Positions 44,701 to 55,796 of a stretch of DNA of 64,000 nucleotides are shown here, one piece after another; position 1 is the stretch's first letter; each line of letters begins with the position of its first letter. The stretch covers positions 1,121,001 to 1,185,000 of the forward strand of contig OU612066.1 in assembly GCA_914767715.1 (NCBI GenBank). Reading direction: 5' to 3'. The stretch is from Membranipora membranacea. Taxonomy: Eukaryota; Bryozoa; Gymnolaemata; Cheilostomatida; Membraniporidae. The position numbers and the translations under genes are program-made. Under the pieces are notes generated by a model. That model did not search any database and was not told where the DNA came from. It worked only from the letters and a program-made list of their open reading frames with translations.

Positions 44701-47700
44701 GGGCGGACTCCATGGCCACCGCTGAGAATACCCAGAAAGCCCTTCGGAGCTTACCTAGGAATATACAATCTGCTGAGATCAAAAACTTTCATCAATCTGT
44801 GCTTTGTACTGCTGCACAAGGTGAGAGCTGATCGGTCATATCTGTGAATAAAAGTCCGTCTCTCTCAGTATCTGACTTTTACCATCGAGTAACTTTCACT
44901 TTCTATTACCTACGGATACACATGTAACACAACGTGTCACATAGATATGACCTGACTCTACATGTATTGAATGTTGATACAAGATTGATGTATTTAGTGT
45001 TTATCATTGTTGACGTTTAACTTAATCAGAAGTGGGGAAGCGACTCCACCGGTAAAGTGAGTGAAGCTTAATTAATATGATCTGTAAACTGCTAAAATAA
45101 TCCGCTCTGCTTTTTCATCCTGTACTATATCTGAAAGGATTAAACTGCTGCTTTGCTCTTTCACATTGTACTTATAATACTTTGATTACCCGTTGACTAC
45201 CCCACTGTAAGGAGGACGGAGTGGATATATGGGTATCATACTTATATGAGTGATATAATATATGATATATTATTACAGAGATTGAGTACAGCGGGTAAAT
45301 CATCACATACAGTAACAGACTCAGCTCTATACCTAGTAGTATTCCTCATACAGATGATAGTCACAGAAAACGAACCGGAAACTAAACTGGTAAGTTATCC
45401 CCGACTGAGGAGTCATATCAAACTGCAAATAACAATGTCGTCCTCATGTAATCATCACATCAAGCCGATATCTGTGTTATGGTATAGGTATTGCCGAATA
45501 CACGCTGTTTATTATATCAGATATTCTTATTCTGTCTTAAGCTGCCGTCTAACTATAATCTCTCCACCTTGGTAAGCTTGAATCCACCCTATTTGTGTTT
45601 GATATATAGAGGTGATATTTCTTAGAATTATCCAAACCTCGCATTATACTGTTGTCATGTAACTTTATTCGGGATCTTGCTTTTTATTGCTATCATTGCA
45701 GAATATATTGTTTGTTCTGTATAAATAGGCTGTATACACTTTCTTATCACAGATAAAATGCAATGATTACAAGTGGTTCCCACACGATACAGTATTAGAT
45801 AACCTGGTACATCAGGTGGGTACTATCACAGTACCGTCGCCCCCTGGTGGTAGACATGAGAAGGAGGCTGCTCTGTCACCTGACCCTGATATCGATACAG
45901 AGGATGCCGCTCTGCCTCATAATCTACAGGATATGTTCTCTATAGGACATAATTATCAAGAGGATACTGGTGAGTGGTATATAACCTGATAATATAATAT
46001 ACTGTATGTATAGTGTGTCAGCCATAGACTGTAGCTTGGCATATTAAGTAACGGTATCTTTCCTTCTATCAACAAATACTCTGAACACAACCTAGAACAT
46101 TGCCATCTGAAGTGAGCCTAACCAGGAAACAATTGCTCTTCTGCCTCGTTGATATTCTTCAATATTATATTGACTGTTTGGTTTGTGAATAGATCTTATA
46201 CGAGGTGATGGGATCACTGGCAATGGCGCTATCAATTTTTTATCATGGAATGTGTGCTAAGATATTTGTGTATATACATGTAGTTGTATATTGAATTTGA
46301 TGTATATTGATGTATATAGTGGTATATAGATGTATATATATGTATGTATATATATATATGTATCTAGATGTATATATTCTGTTGTAGCTACGACTGTAAC
46401 ACATCTGAGATTACAGAGAACTAGAGGATCTACTCCTGGTGCTATAACTTCTCCTGCTCCTGTTGTACCGGTACAATCATCCAGGTAAATACACCCACAT
46501 GTCTGCTTCTATCACCTTACAATACACATCGTAAACATAGATTTGTCTAATGTATGATAATGTGAGATATGCAGTTCCCTTATCAACAGCCTTATTTTCT
46601 AGTTGGTGATGTAAATTTTCTTTTTTTGATTGCATTTTTGACTCATTATCACAAATTTATTAACTAGCTCTACAACAGTGGCGCGAACAACTGATGTAGC
46701 AGTCAATGAGAGCATGGTATCTCTGTTAATAAAGCTACATAACAAACTGAGTGACCAGGATGGGTCATATGTACCTCTCTCTGTGAGAGGGGAGATGTTA
46801 GACGATACTAAGCTGGTCGGAGACGGTCCGTTCTTTGTAGGACGGGTACTCGACAGTCTCGGTGCTAAAGATAGTAAATATGCCAGCGCTATAGAGAAAG
46901 TGTACAAAGATCTGCTGCCTAAAACATCAGCTGATGGTAATAATACTTCAGCCAAGTAAGTAAATACCAAACTCACTCATAACTTACTGCTGCTGATGTA
47001 CATTATATGAACAACACCTCCACAGATCGGAGTTATTCACCCCTTGTTTAGAAGTTGTAGTTTTGTATTGATTGAGAGCTTAACTGTGTGTGTTACAGTC
47101 AATTAATAGTGCTCCTTAAAAACTGCCCCTGTCATGTTTGTCATGCTGTTGTCATATTATTATATAAATTACTTACGTTTGGTTGGGCAGAAAGAAGAAG
47201 AGAGCCCAGGAGAGACAGAAGAAGATGATGGAGAAGATGGCTAAGATGCAGAACAGATTTATGGATAAGATCGAGAAGTCTATGAGTAAGGAAGGTGTGT
47301 AACATATTCCGCACAAAATAGCTCATTGTTATAGCAGTCATGCATGCATCCATCGATTCCTATTAAAGAGACTCGTGTATTTCATGGTCATCTCAAGGGA
47401 AACACTGGTCTTAGGTATGCTTTCTGAATTTCAATATTTTTGGCAACAGTACTACTGGCAAAGCCGATCTTCTGTGTATGTTACCTTAAATATTTGCTCT
47501 CTGAACTGTCATTATTGTCTCCCTTGTGGGCCGGCCGGCACTTCTAGTCTCTTTGTATTATTACAGAGTTTGAGAAGCTAACAGAGTCTGAATCTCAGGA
47601 TAATTATGTAGTAATAGAACATTATGAATGTGCCATCTGCTCATCCACTACACCGAGTACTGCTGATAGACCTATGGGTATGGTCTCACTCATGCAGTCT

Positions 47701-50700
47701 ACTAGTGGTATGTATCTGTCTTATCTTATCCACTCAATCATAGCTCAGAGCATAATTGGCTCATCAACTTAAATATTCCTACATTTTACCCGCATGTTTT
47801 GCGGTTCTCTCAAGGTCATGTGGCAAAGTTCAGAAAGTAAAGCTCCACTTGAAATAGTTCTTACAATACTCATAAAAACGTAGATTGTTGAAAGAATATT
47901 TAAAAAATCTTCATATTATATAAATGCCATGTGGTTACAATTCATCTCCTCGATATCTACAGTTATGTTTTGGCCTTCTACCTGATTGTTATACCCGCCG
48001 ATCTTCTCTCCTATCTGACAGTTTTGACTTTCTCGAGATCTGACCCTGAGGCCGATAAGCTTCCTCTAACTAAAACCGACCGAGGTCTGAGTAATGATGT
48101 CATATTCGGTACGACATTTAATCAGACATCTGAGAAACTTGGCAGGTTATTTCAGGATCCGGTGAGTAGATGTTCTGTGACTGGTAATTACTGACTTCAT
48201 CTTCTGATGTATGATGATATTGTTTTTGCAGGACGCCCATCTGAGTATCAGAACTGGCCAAAGAATTGTGAATAAATTATAAAAAAACACAATACTGCAT
48301 ACCACTTAAACCCCACATCACAGTGAGACCACTCTAACTTATACAAACATTTTTGCAGTGGTTTGCGCTGAACAAAACACACATAGAATCTCCTCCAAAA
48401 TAAAATCAGTAATGATTTTTCTAGTTCCTAACGCCTGTTATGATAACCTTAAAAACTGTCTAACAATCACTTATGCAGCCAACAACTAGAGGCCAGTCCA
48501 ATAGGAAACTGGATTGTAATACAAAATAATGTAACCTCTATCAGGCACATCTAATCATATCTGTGATCTGTAGAATGGTACAGTCTCTGCTCTGGGTATG
48601 GAGAGAAACTCTGGAGTATTTATACAATCATGCGGTCATTATCTCCACCTTGACTGTTACAAAGCTTACCAAGAATCTGTATCTGTAAGTTGAGATGTAC
48701 TGTTACACTGTGGTTACTCTTGTGATATGCGAGAATTCTGATATATCACCCTATAATACGATATAACAAAATGGAGTTAATCAAAAAGCTAAAATTCATA
48801 AAAGAAATGAATATTTCTGTTTTAGACCATGCTTGTTTCGTGCATATTTATATTCATTTTCTTTTGTGACTTCAGTATGAATCATAGCACCTTACCACAT
48901 CTGCCTAATAAATCATCTCATATTACAGAGCCAGTCACGTAACAGACAGAATCTCTCAGCTGATGAGTATTATTGCCCTCTGTGCCGTCAGCTAGCCGAT
49001 GTTATATTACCCATACTACCTACAGGAAGTGACACACCAGTCATAGTTGTCCCCCCTGATGAGTATGTACAATGTATCAAGGATATCGGTGTCATGCTAC
49101 AACAGAAGCCGGCTATATGGGTATGTTATCCAGCACATATGAGTATGTTTCAGTATCTTTGTGAAAACCCCAGTGTTTCATGAATGAAGAACATCATAGA
49201 CGGGCTCTGATCATTGTTCGCACTTCACGCTTGATCGATCGCTCGATTAACTGATTGATCAATTGACGATTTTTGTCACTTTGAGCGAGCCATGACTGTA
49301 CACCAATGGTTTTAGTCAAATACTAATCTAAGGGATTCCTGGCTCCACCTATAGCGCGTCAAGTTTCACTAACCAAACTCTCCAACTGCCACCTGACTGG
49401 TTGCTCAGATGTGCTCACCCTTGTCTAAACATGGTTATGTGTTGTATATAGGAGGCATTTACACTGCTAGACTATCTGAGATTTACTTTAAATGTCTCTG
49501 TGATAATAATTCAACTCTCTCTATCAATATTATTAAATAATGTTCTAGTTTAAGTCTTCCTAGCTGTCTCTGTGGATTTCTTATAGTGCCATTCATTATC
49601 ATGCTCATATATTTGGAGTTACCCCATTTTTTCTTCTGAGGAGACGATTTACATCTCATAATATAGATATATTACTGGTTATCTCCCAAGTTTGTTATGC
49701 TTACAGCCGACAGGGACATACACTCAGGCACTTCACTCTGTGACAAGCCATCTTATATCTAATGTAGGCACTGCTCTACAGCTCCACCTATCTAGTGATA
49801 ATCCTCAACACGCCCACTTCCTCTACTCAGTAGCCAGGTGTAACCTCGACTACTCTCTACTCTATCAGAAAAATAATATCATCGTACCAAGCAGAAAATC
49901 ATCTATAGGTATGTTTCTTACACCAAGTGTTGTTATTAGTTAGTACGCCTAAGGGATAATAATAAGTGATATAATTTACTATGAAACTTTAAGGAGCTGA
50001 CCAAGGTTGGCCTACTGACCAAAAAGGGAGTTATTCCAACATGTCAGCCAAACAAATGGTTACCAGATCTCTCCGAATCTTTTGCCAGAAAACATGGTTA
50101 CTGGTACATCAGATAAAGTTCAATTTCAAACCTCTTCTAGGGATAAGCTTACAGTATATATCACTTGGTTCATGCGACAACATTGTTAATTAAGTGAAAT
50201 TCTAAGTTAAATGGAACCAGAATTGTTTATATAAGTTCATCTATATGTACTCAGTGACACTGACATCATAATTATATTTTTGACTTGCGAAGGTTTCTGA
50301 ACTTAAACTTTAATTATATGCTTAATTATATACATTATATTATGGCAGGTCATTTGTTGACTACGCTAAGTCACTGTGTAAAGAAGAGTAAGTTAGCCGA
50401 GGGACAGAGCTCTGAATGTTTAGATATCCTCTCTCAGCTCACTGGTATCACTCTGGAGTCTGTTATACCCAGTAGTGTAGTCGTACATCAGGGAGTTATC
50501 CCCCTACTACTCAGAGATCCCATCACTGTATTCATACAGCTCTATATGAATATGCCTCCTCATCTCGCTAATGGTAATTAAACTCTTCTCTGCTGACTGG
50601 TGTAATATCGATACTTACTACCCTGCAGTACAGTAGTGACAGATATCCCTTTATGCTTTATTATGTCTGGTATACATTTTCTTCATTCAATTTTGAGTAC

Positions 50701-53700
50701 AATCCCCATATGAGTAAAAGTACACATGTACCAAAGTAATAAGTATTCAGTCACAGAACTTGTAGGAACTCTGTAAATAATCATTCTATATATTCAGACA
50801 TAATACCATAGACATGCATATGACATTATTGACATGTGTGTTGTAGGATATTTTGAGAGACTGATATCGGCTGTGTATAACCTAGCCTATGTACAGGCAT
50901 TATTCCATGTAAGCTGTAAGTTCAACGAAGAAGAAAGACAATCATGGATAACTAGAGCTCAGAGTGCTGCCAAGAAATGTAGCGCTGCCGGACCCGGCAG
51001 CAGGAGGACGAGCGTCTCCCTCTCACCTACAGGCAACCTTCTACATATAATTATCAAACAGCTAACTACTATCAGATTCTACCCTTCAGAGGACGCCACT
51101 GTGTCGGTATGTGTCAGACCACTGTGTCGGTATGTGTCAGAACAGCTGTATCTCCTTATCTCTCTTCCCTCTAAACTTGTGATATATATATATTAGTTTA
51201 AGCACATAAACGGTGTCAGGATAGCTGATAGTAGCATTTCATTATCAACCACTTTCCCAACTTTAAGCGCTTAAACTATATATATAAGTATATCAATTGT
51301 GTAAAACTCTGACGAATCCGTTATGAGCCATGTAATGTTACTCAGTTGCCTAGATCTGCTGGGAGGAGCGCCCATCAACTCCTCACTTTCAGAGTTGGTT
51401 ATGTAACCATGTTATTTTTCTCAGTTTCTGGAGTGCAGTGTATGGTCACCTCAGAGTGTGGAGAGCTTTGTTCAGAATCGCTGTCTGCCATTCCTCGAGT
51501 TTGCTGCTATGCTCAAAAAGCAGATGTACGGAATAACGCTGCCGGAGAGACGAGTATCATCAGCTGACGCTGCCGGTACTTCTGCTATGTCTGAGGTATT
51601 ATCTGCCTCTCTCTAAGACTACTGCGGTTTAATCTCATTAACATTATTGTCAAATTATATATTGATAGAAATATTGAACTCTCTACATGGTCTACAGAAT
51701 CCCGTTTGTTTACTTTTTTGATTTTTTGCTCGGATTGAGTACCATATTAAAATGTCTAACTTGTAGTTTTGTTCTGTAGGACTGCCATGAATGGTTTGGT
51801 GTGTTGTGTAGACACGTCGGACTGATTAAGTCAGACTCACTCAGTGATAGTCCCAGTGAGGAAGCTCTACACTGGCTCTCACAAGATTCTCACAGTATTA
51901 TAAAAGGCTGGCTTAACTTTGTCATGACCTGTAAAGATAGACCCACTGTCAGGGTAAGATTTCTTATCAAAACTAAAGTCATCATCTGTTTAATCAAATC
52001 AACTATAATTTTAATTTCGCGATCATAATGATAATATAGTAAAGGTCATACAAGCTGTCAGCAATTGATATTCTTTGAAGTCACCACATTTTATGGAGAT
52101 TTCCCGTTTGACTCACAGTGACCCTTCATTTCAGGGGAAAAAGAATTCATTAGCGCCCCAGATGCAGATCATGTACACTAAAACTCTCACTGCTGTCTCA
52201 CATTGAGATGAGTTTGTTTATCTCTGCGATGTTTTAATATCTGCCCCCTGCACAACATCAGGATTAATTGATTTACAGTTTAATTGCGATGTTGTTTCTC
52301 ATCACCATCATTACGATGTAGTGTAAAGCAGCACTGACCGCTCAGATACTCAGAAAACTTAATTTATGATTTGCCGTTTTTAAGCGATTAATTTCTCCAG
52401 GGAAGGTGATGCTCACTCTCCAGTTAATGAATCGATGTTGTTATTATTATTCTGTCTCATGTTTTCTAGTCTCTTATTATGGAGAATCCTCGGTGGTACA
52501 TGCCTCGCCTTTTGGAGTTACCTACTCAGTACGATACCATATTCCAGCATTATCGTAACAGGAAGTGCCCTCAGTGTAGTCGTCTCCCCGCCGCGCCCTC
52601 TATCTGTCTTATATGTGGCACTTTTATCTGCTTTAAGGAAGTCTGCTGTACAGCGCACAGCGGTGTAGCGGTAAGTCGAGTACTTACATGTGACTAGTGC
52701 TTCTGATTTTTCACTTCAGAGCAGTGATCAAATGTTGATGTATGATTTCTCTTGTTAGACAATTTGGTTGCTGACATTTGGGATTATTTTCTTGTGTGGT
52801 TATAAAGAAAATAAATAGGTGACTTCAAGATTCATGCTCTAAATTTGAGTCTAATATTACATATATATACATAGGTGCAAGCTCAGCGTGCTACAGAAAT
52901 TCCTAGCTGAGCGATGATATACCATTACTAATAAGCTAGTCTCTCATTCTCTTATTCTTACATGCCAGGTTGTTTTCTGTATTATACAGCATGCTAAGAA
53001 GTGTGGATCTGGTACAAGTGTGATATTAGATATAAACGCCTCTATAATAGCTATAATAAGAGGTAAGAGAGCTACTCTGTGGGGATCTGTGTACCTGGAC
53101 GAACATGGAGAGGAGGATCGAGACCTCAAGTAAGTATATCACCATATCGCCATATACTGTACATCATATATCAGTATACACAGTAGATAATCCAACCAGA
53201 AACTTGACGCCAAATTATCACAACTCAACCCAATTTCCAAATTGGCAGTATGCATGTTTGCATTACACTCTATGTTAGATATAGGTGAATTATGATGAGC
53301 AAAACCTGTTAACTTCGCCAACTTACTCAGTTTTTACAGAAATCTGTTCGACTCTTACATCACAGCGTTAGTACACTTGTACCGATATTTTCACATCCCC
53401 TCCCTGATTTCAGGGATTGAGATATAGTTGGGAACCTGCTCATTCCCCCCTCAATCTCAGAACCTCAAATTAGAACCTACCCTCAGTCTATCTGTTTTGA
53501 TAGTAAACTATGTGTTCATTCAAATTTACCTCATTTAATCAATCCTTGATTTAATGGACCATATTTTCAAAGAGTTTTGAAGGTTATTGGTATTCTCTAA
53601 ATTATCTAACAAAAGTTTCGTGACTAAGGAGACCAAGAACGAAACCAATGAGGGAGTTCAATGAGCAAGCTGCTCTAAGTTGAATCTCTCATCATTTCCT

Positions 53701-54269
53701 GGAATTCCATTTTAATAAGAGTATTGCATGACAGTTTATCTTATAAAGTGTTATTTGCATGTTTCTCATTTTAAACATATGCGCCAAAATCCTCCAATGT
53801 ATTAATCCGAAGGTATCTTAATAGATACAACTAGGCAGGTCACTGGCTGAGAATTAACAGCTAGACTAAAAGTTCATTTTAATTAGGCTGACAAAGGCAG
53901 TTTGCTGTAATCTGTATGTGATTTATGTTTTACATACATCTTCATATATCAACAACCGCCTCTGAACTCTCTATACATCTTATATCAGAGCTGATCTCTA
54001 TCAGAGGCTGATCTTACCTTATAGCCCGAGTAACCTGTGTGTTTGACTTAGAGTATGGGGGCCTATTGCCCCTACCCTAGCAGTACTCTGTTCCACTAGT
54101 CTATCTATCCCCTCTATCTATCATGTTATTTTATGATTATGCTCATTGTAGGAGAGGGAAACCTCTGTATGTTTGTAAGGATAGATATAAGATGCTAGAA
54201 CAACAATGGCTCTCACATAACTTTGACTATGTATGTAAAAGATGGATCTTCCACGCCGAACAGCTATAA
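32777..54269 (+). CDS. UBR3: E3 ubiquitin ligase UBR3, 33 exons
   Basis: The spliced model is 5562 nt, 1853 aa, close to mammalian UBR3 (about 1.9 k residues). The UBR-box zinc domain (about 87-158) reads [20 protein letters not shown] then [19 protein letters not shown] and GGACDCGD, the form specific to UBR3. A helical middle region is followed by a charged [17 protein letters not shown] stretch (exon 21). A RING-type domain is split over exons 22-25: CAIC (1177-1180), [27 protein letters not shown] (to 1305). The C-terminal Cys-rich block is [20 protein letters not shown] (exon 31). UBR proteins bind substrates and transfer ubiquitin through the RING. ATG 32777 has a good context (A at -3, G at +4); the same frame is open upstream but has no ATG. 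Confidence 0.95.
37383..37460 (+). repeat. tRNA-like fragment in UBR3 intron 7
   Basis: GCCTGCTGCTCATAAGGC reads like a tRNA anticodon arm with a CAT anticodon (Met-type). It is followed by CCCGGGGTTGTATCCTA, a T-arm/B-box with substitutions. The D-arm is not convincing, so this is a decayed tRNA or SINE head. Confidence 0.4.
38292..40421 (+). repeat. 92-bp minisatellite spanning the UBR3 exon 9 acceptor
   Basis: The word ATGAATCTGAATGAG recurs exactly every 92 bp from 38337 to 40361, giving 23 copies (22 periods). Each unit ends TTATATAG followed by GTATGAATC, that is, polypyrimidine-poor intron end, AG, and the first 62 nt of exon 9. Only the last copy continues into the rest of exon 9 (TATGCCTCATTCTCTGC). 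Units are almost identical, differing mainly at CAG(C/T)ATG and GAC(A/G)G positions. Read in the exon 9 frame, every upstream copy terminates in TAG at the next unit's acceptor. The first copy is slightly different (TTGTATAG-TT). Confidence 0.97.
41764..41815 (+). repeat. tRNA-like segment at the end of UBR3 intron 10
   Basis: GTAGCTCAGCCGGTAACCGC resembles a tRNA D-arm and AAGGTTTGATTG a degraded B box, placed just before the exon 11 acceptor (TTTTGCAG, ending 41821). The spacing is short for a full tRNA head. Confidence 0.4.
42255..42570 (+). repeat. 79-bp tandem duplication of the UBR3 exon 12 3' end and donor
   Basis: The last ~65 nt of exon 12 plus its donor CAG-GTAAGTAAC are repeated after the authentic donor at 42325. 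TATGACTTAT starts at 42261, 42340, 42419 and, slightly diverged, 42497. Each copy ends with CTGCTGCAG-GTAAGT, so four near-identical 5' splice sites lie in a row. The last copy is followed by GTAAGTCACC. Confidence 0.95.
42886..43494 (+). repeat. 30-bp minisatellite in UBR3 intron 13
   Basis: About 20 units of CTGATCAGCTGCTTGTGTTA plus CTGAGGAGAC (30 bp), with a CAGC/CATC variant and three 28-bp units lacking two bases. It begins about 60 bp after the exon 13 donor. The 145-codon frame at 42996-43433 ([10 protein letters not shown] repeats) is a by-product of the period being divisible by three. Confidence 0.95.
46262..46380. repeat. TATA/TGTATA-rich low-complexity tract in UBR3 intron 18
   Basis: Repeated TGTATATA words immediately before the exon 19 acceptor (TTGTAG ending 46387). 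Confidence 0.8.
48231..48282 (+). other. UBR3: possible alternative terminal exon in UBR3 intron 23
   Basis: A good acceptor (GTTTTTGCAG, ending 48230) precedes GACGCCCATCTGAGTATCAG in frame with exon 23 (phase 0), but the frame stops at TAA 48280-48282 after 16 codons and no phase-0 donor is visible inside. If used, the protein would end within the RING. The main product must skip it and join exon 23 to 48574, because the RING resumes there. Confidence 0.35.
51096..51141 (+). repeat. 23-bp duplication of the UBR3 exon 28 donor
   Basis: CCACTGTGTCGGTATGTGTC plus AGA occurs twice in tandem, at 51096 and 51119. Each copy carries TCG-GTATGT. The first donor (after 51106) keeps the reading frame into exon 29; the second would add 23 nt and shift it. 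Confidence 0.9.
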
Positions 54270-55796
54270 TTAATCTATTAAGAACTTCCTCTCTGCAGTG
54301 CCAAAAGTTGTGATATTTAGAAGCTGACCTATAGCTGTAATAGCTCGTCTCTATCCTATTACGTTACACTAAACTATCATTCCTATCGTCTGCTGTATTA
54401 TGTGTATACATATTTGACATTACCGTCTTGCCAGCTCCAATTATTACATTTTATCCGAGGCCAGTTGACGAGCTGCAGTGAGAGACTGACATCGATAATG
54501 ATTTACTGCAGAGAACCATGTCATAGTACCTATACCAGGTATCTATTATTGGTATATAAATGTATTTTTGTGCCTCAGAATGGAAAAAATTAGACCCTGT
54601 CAATTCTGAAAGTCACGAGAAGAAGCTGACAAGGCAGTAAATTATTTGATTGGATTGTATATCTAACACAATATGAGTGAGATAACATTATTCATTATTT
54701 TAACCAGCCGAGCTGGTTTTATGTTCACTTTATTTTTTTTATTTTCATCATTGGCGTTTGTTTCCCTTCTTGTTGTGCAGGTCAATTTATTTGACACTCC
54801 AGTACAAAAAAAAAAGATACTTTATTTTTTCAATGTTACTGATAATATACAGCTATAAACAAGTTCACATCCAACAGTGCACTTGGCTCGCATCCGACTC
54901 CAGTGTTAAATCACAAGATAAAGATATCCTAATTTCCTGAAAACAGTATAATTATTGTCCCTTGAGGTCGCTGCCGATGTTGTTATAATGATAAAATATG
55001 AGCATTTAAATTCATGTCATGGATCAATTAAATTAAATGAGGAAGGTTTTGAGATGGCTCAGGTATGGGATATGATGTCCAATAAAATTGATTCCTATCA
55101 ACAACGCTTGTCAATTATGATTGTAGTAGTTGCCGTCGTCGGGCGAGGGGCAAAAGTCTGGGGGGCTCAGACTATAGTAGTTGATGTCAATTCAAAATTA
55201 AAAGTTTTTGATGAAAAACTGTTTTGATTGTGAATATGCATGACTCTAAGGTCAAATAGAGTCTTACTGAATATTACATTATCATGACTACAATGATGAT
55301 ATAAAGTTCATTGAAATTACATCTCATTGCATTGGTTAAATCTGAGTGATCTATAACACTATCTATTTTATAAGCACGCCTCATCAGTATCAGAGTTAAG
55401 CTTATCAGTAGGCTGTGAGGAGCTCACTGGTAGTGTGTGTATATATTGGTACAAGTCATTAGCTGGTTCTCCTCTTGTGTGATAATTGTTCTAATCTCTC
55501 AAGATTTTTGCAATAGCTCATTCAAAGTTCCAAAATTATCAGCTAAACTTATCACTGGCGAAAAACAAAACTTCATAACAAATCTGTCAACACTACGAGC
55601 AAGCAGCTTATCAAACTGTTGATCAGAGTCAATTTAGTGCTGAAGTCAAGATTTTTAAGTGTTAGCTTAAGTAATAGCAGTAGTAAGTTGATAATCGTTG
55701 AAGAAATAAAATCGTTTCACTGACAGTGAAGACTGCTAGTCTGAAGTCATCAGCCACTCTACTGAATACCTGACAGACACAGTAGCCTCGCTGAGT
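54270..55796. other. intergenic region between UBR3 and the class C GPCR
   Basis: UBR3 3' flank followed by the GPCR upstream region. Short frames (54402-54593, 54955-55227, 55437-55622) contain no domain I recognise and start at non-ATG codons or lack context. The promoter of the GPCR should lie near 55.6-55.8 kb but no core element is obvious. Confidence 0.4.

Larger units (their letters stand above)
32777..54269 (+). other. UBR3: exon map of UBR3
   Basis: Exons: 32777-33008, 33786-33999, 34284-34414, 34991-35152, 35651-35973, 36326-36424, 36764-36902, 37779-37958, 40359-40510, 41337-41461, 41822-41933, 42196-42324, 42682-42823, 43707-43900, 44175-44341, 44673-44820, 45279-45389, 45753-45969, 46388-46484, 46668-46955, 47191-47294, 47567-47707, 48022-48161, 48574-48684, 48929-49120, 49707-49908, 50349-50573, 50847-51106, 51425-51595, 51780-51953, 52470-52670, 52969-53129, 54152-54269. 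All introns are GT-AG, and the phases agree at each junction and sum to a multiple of three. The junction of exons 22-23 (acceptor CTGACAG before 48022) was chosen by phase and is the least secure. Confidence 0.88.

Noticed and set aside
54955-55227. 90-codon ORF upstream of the GPCR
   Set aside because: Starts at a non-ATG codon and shows no domain; no in-phase splice site linking it to either neighbour.
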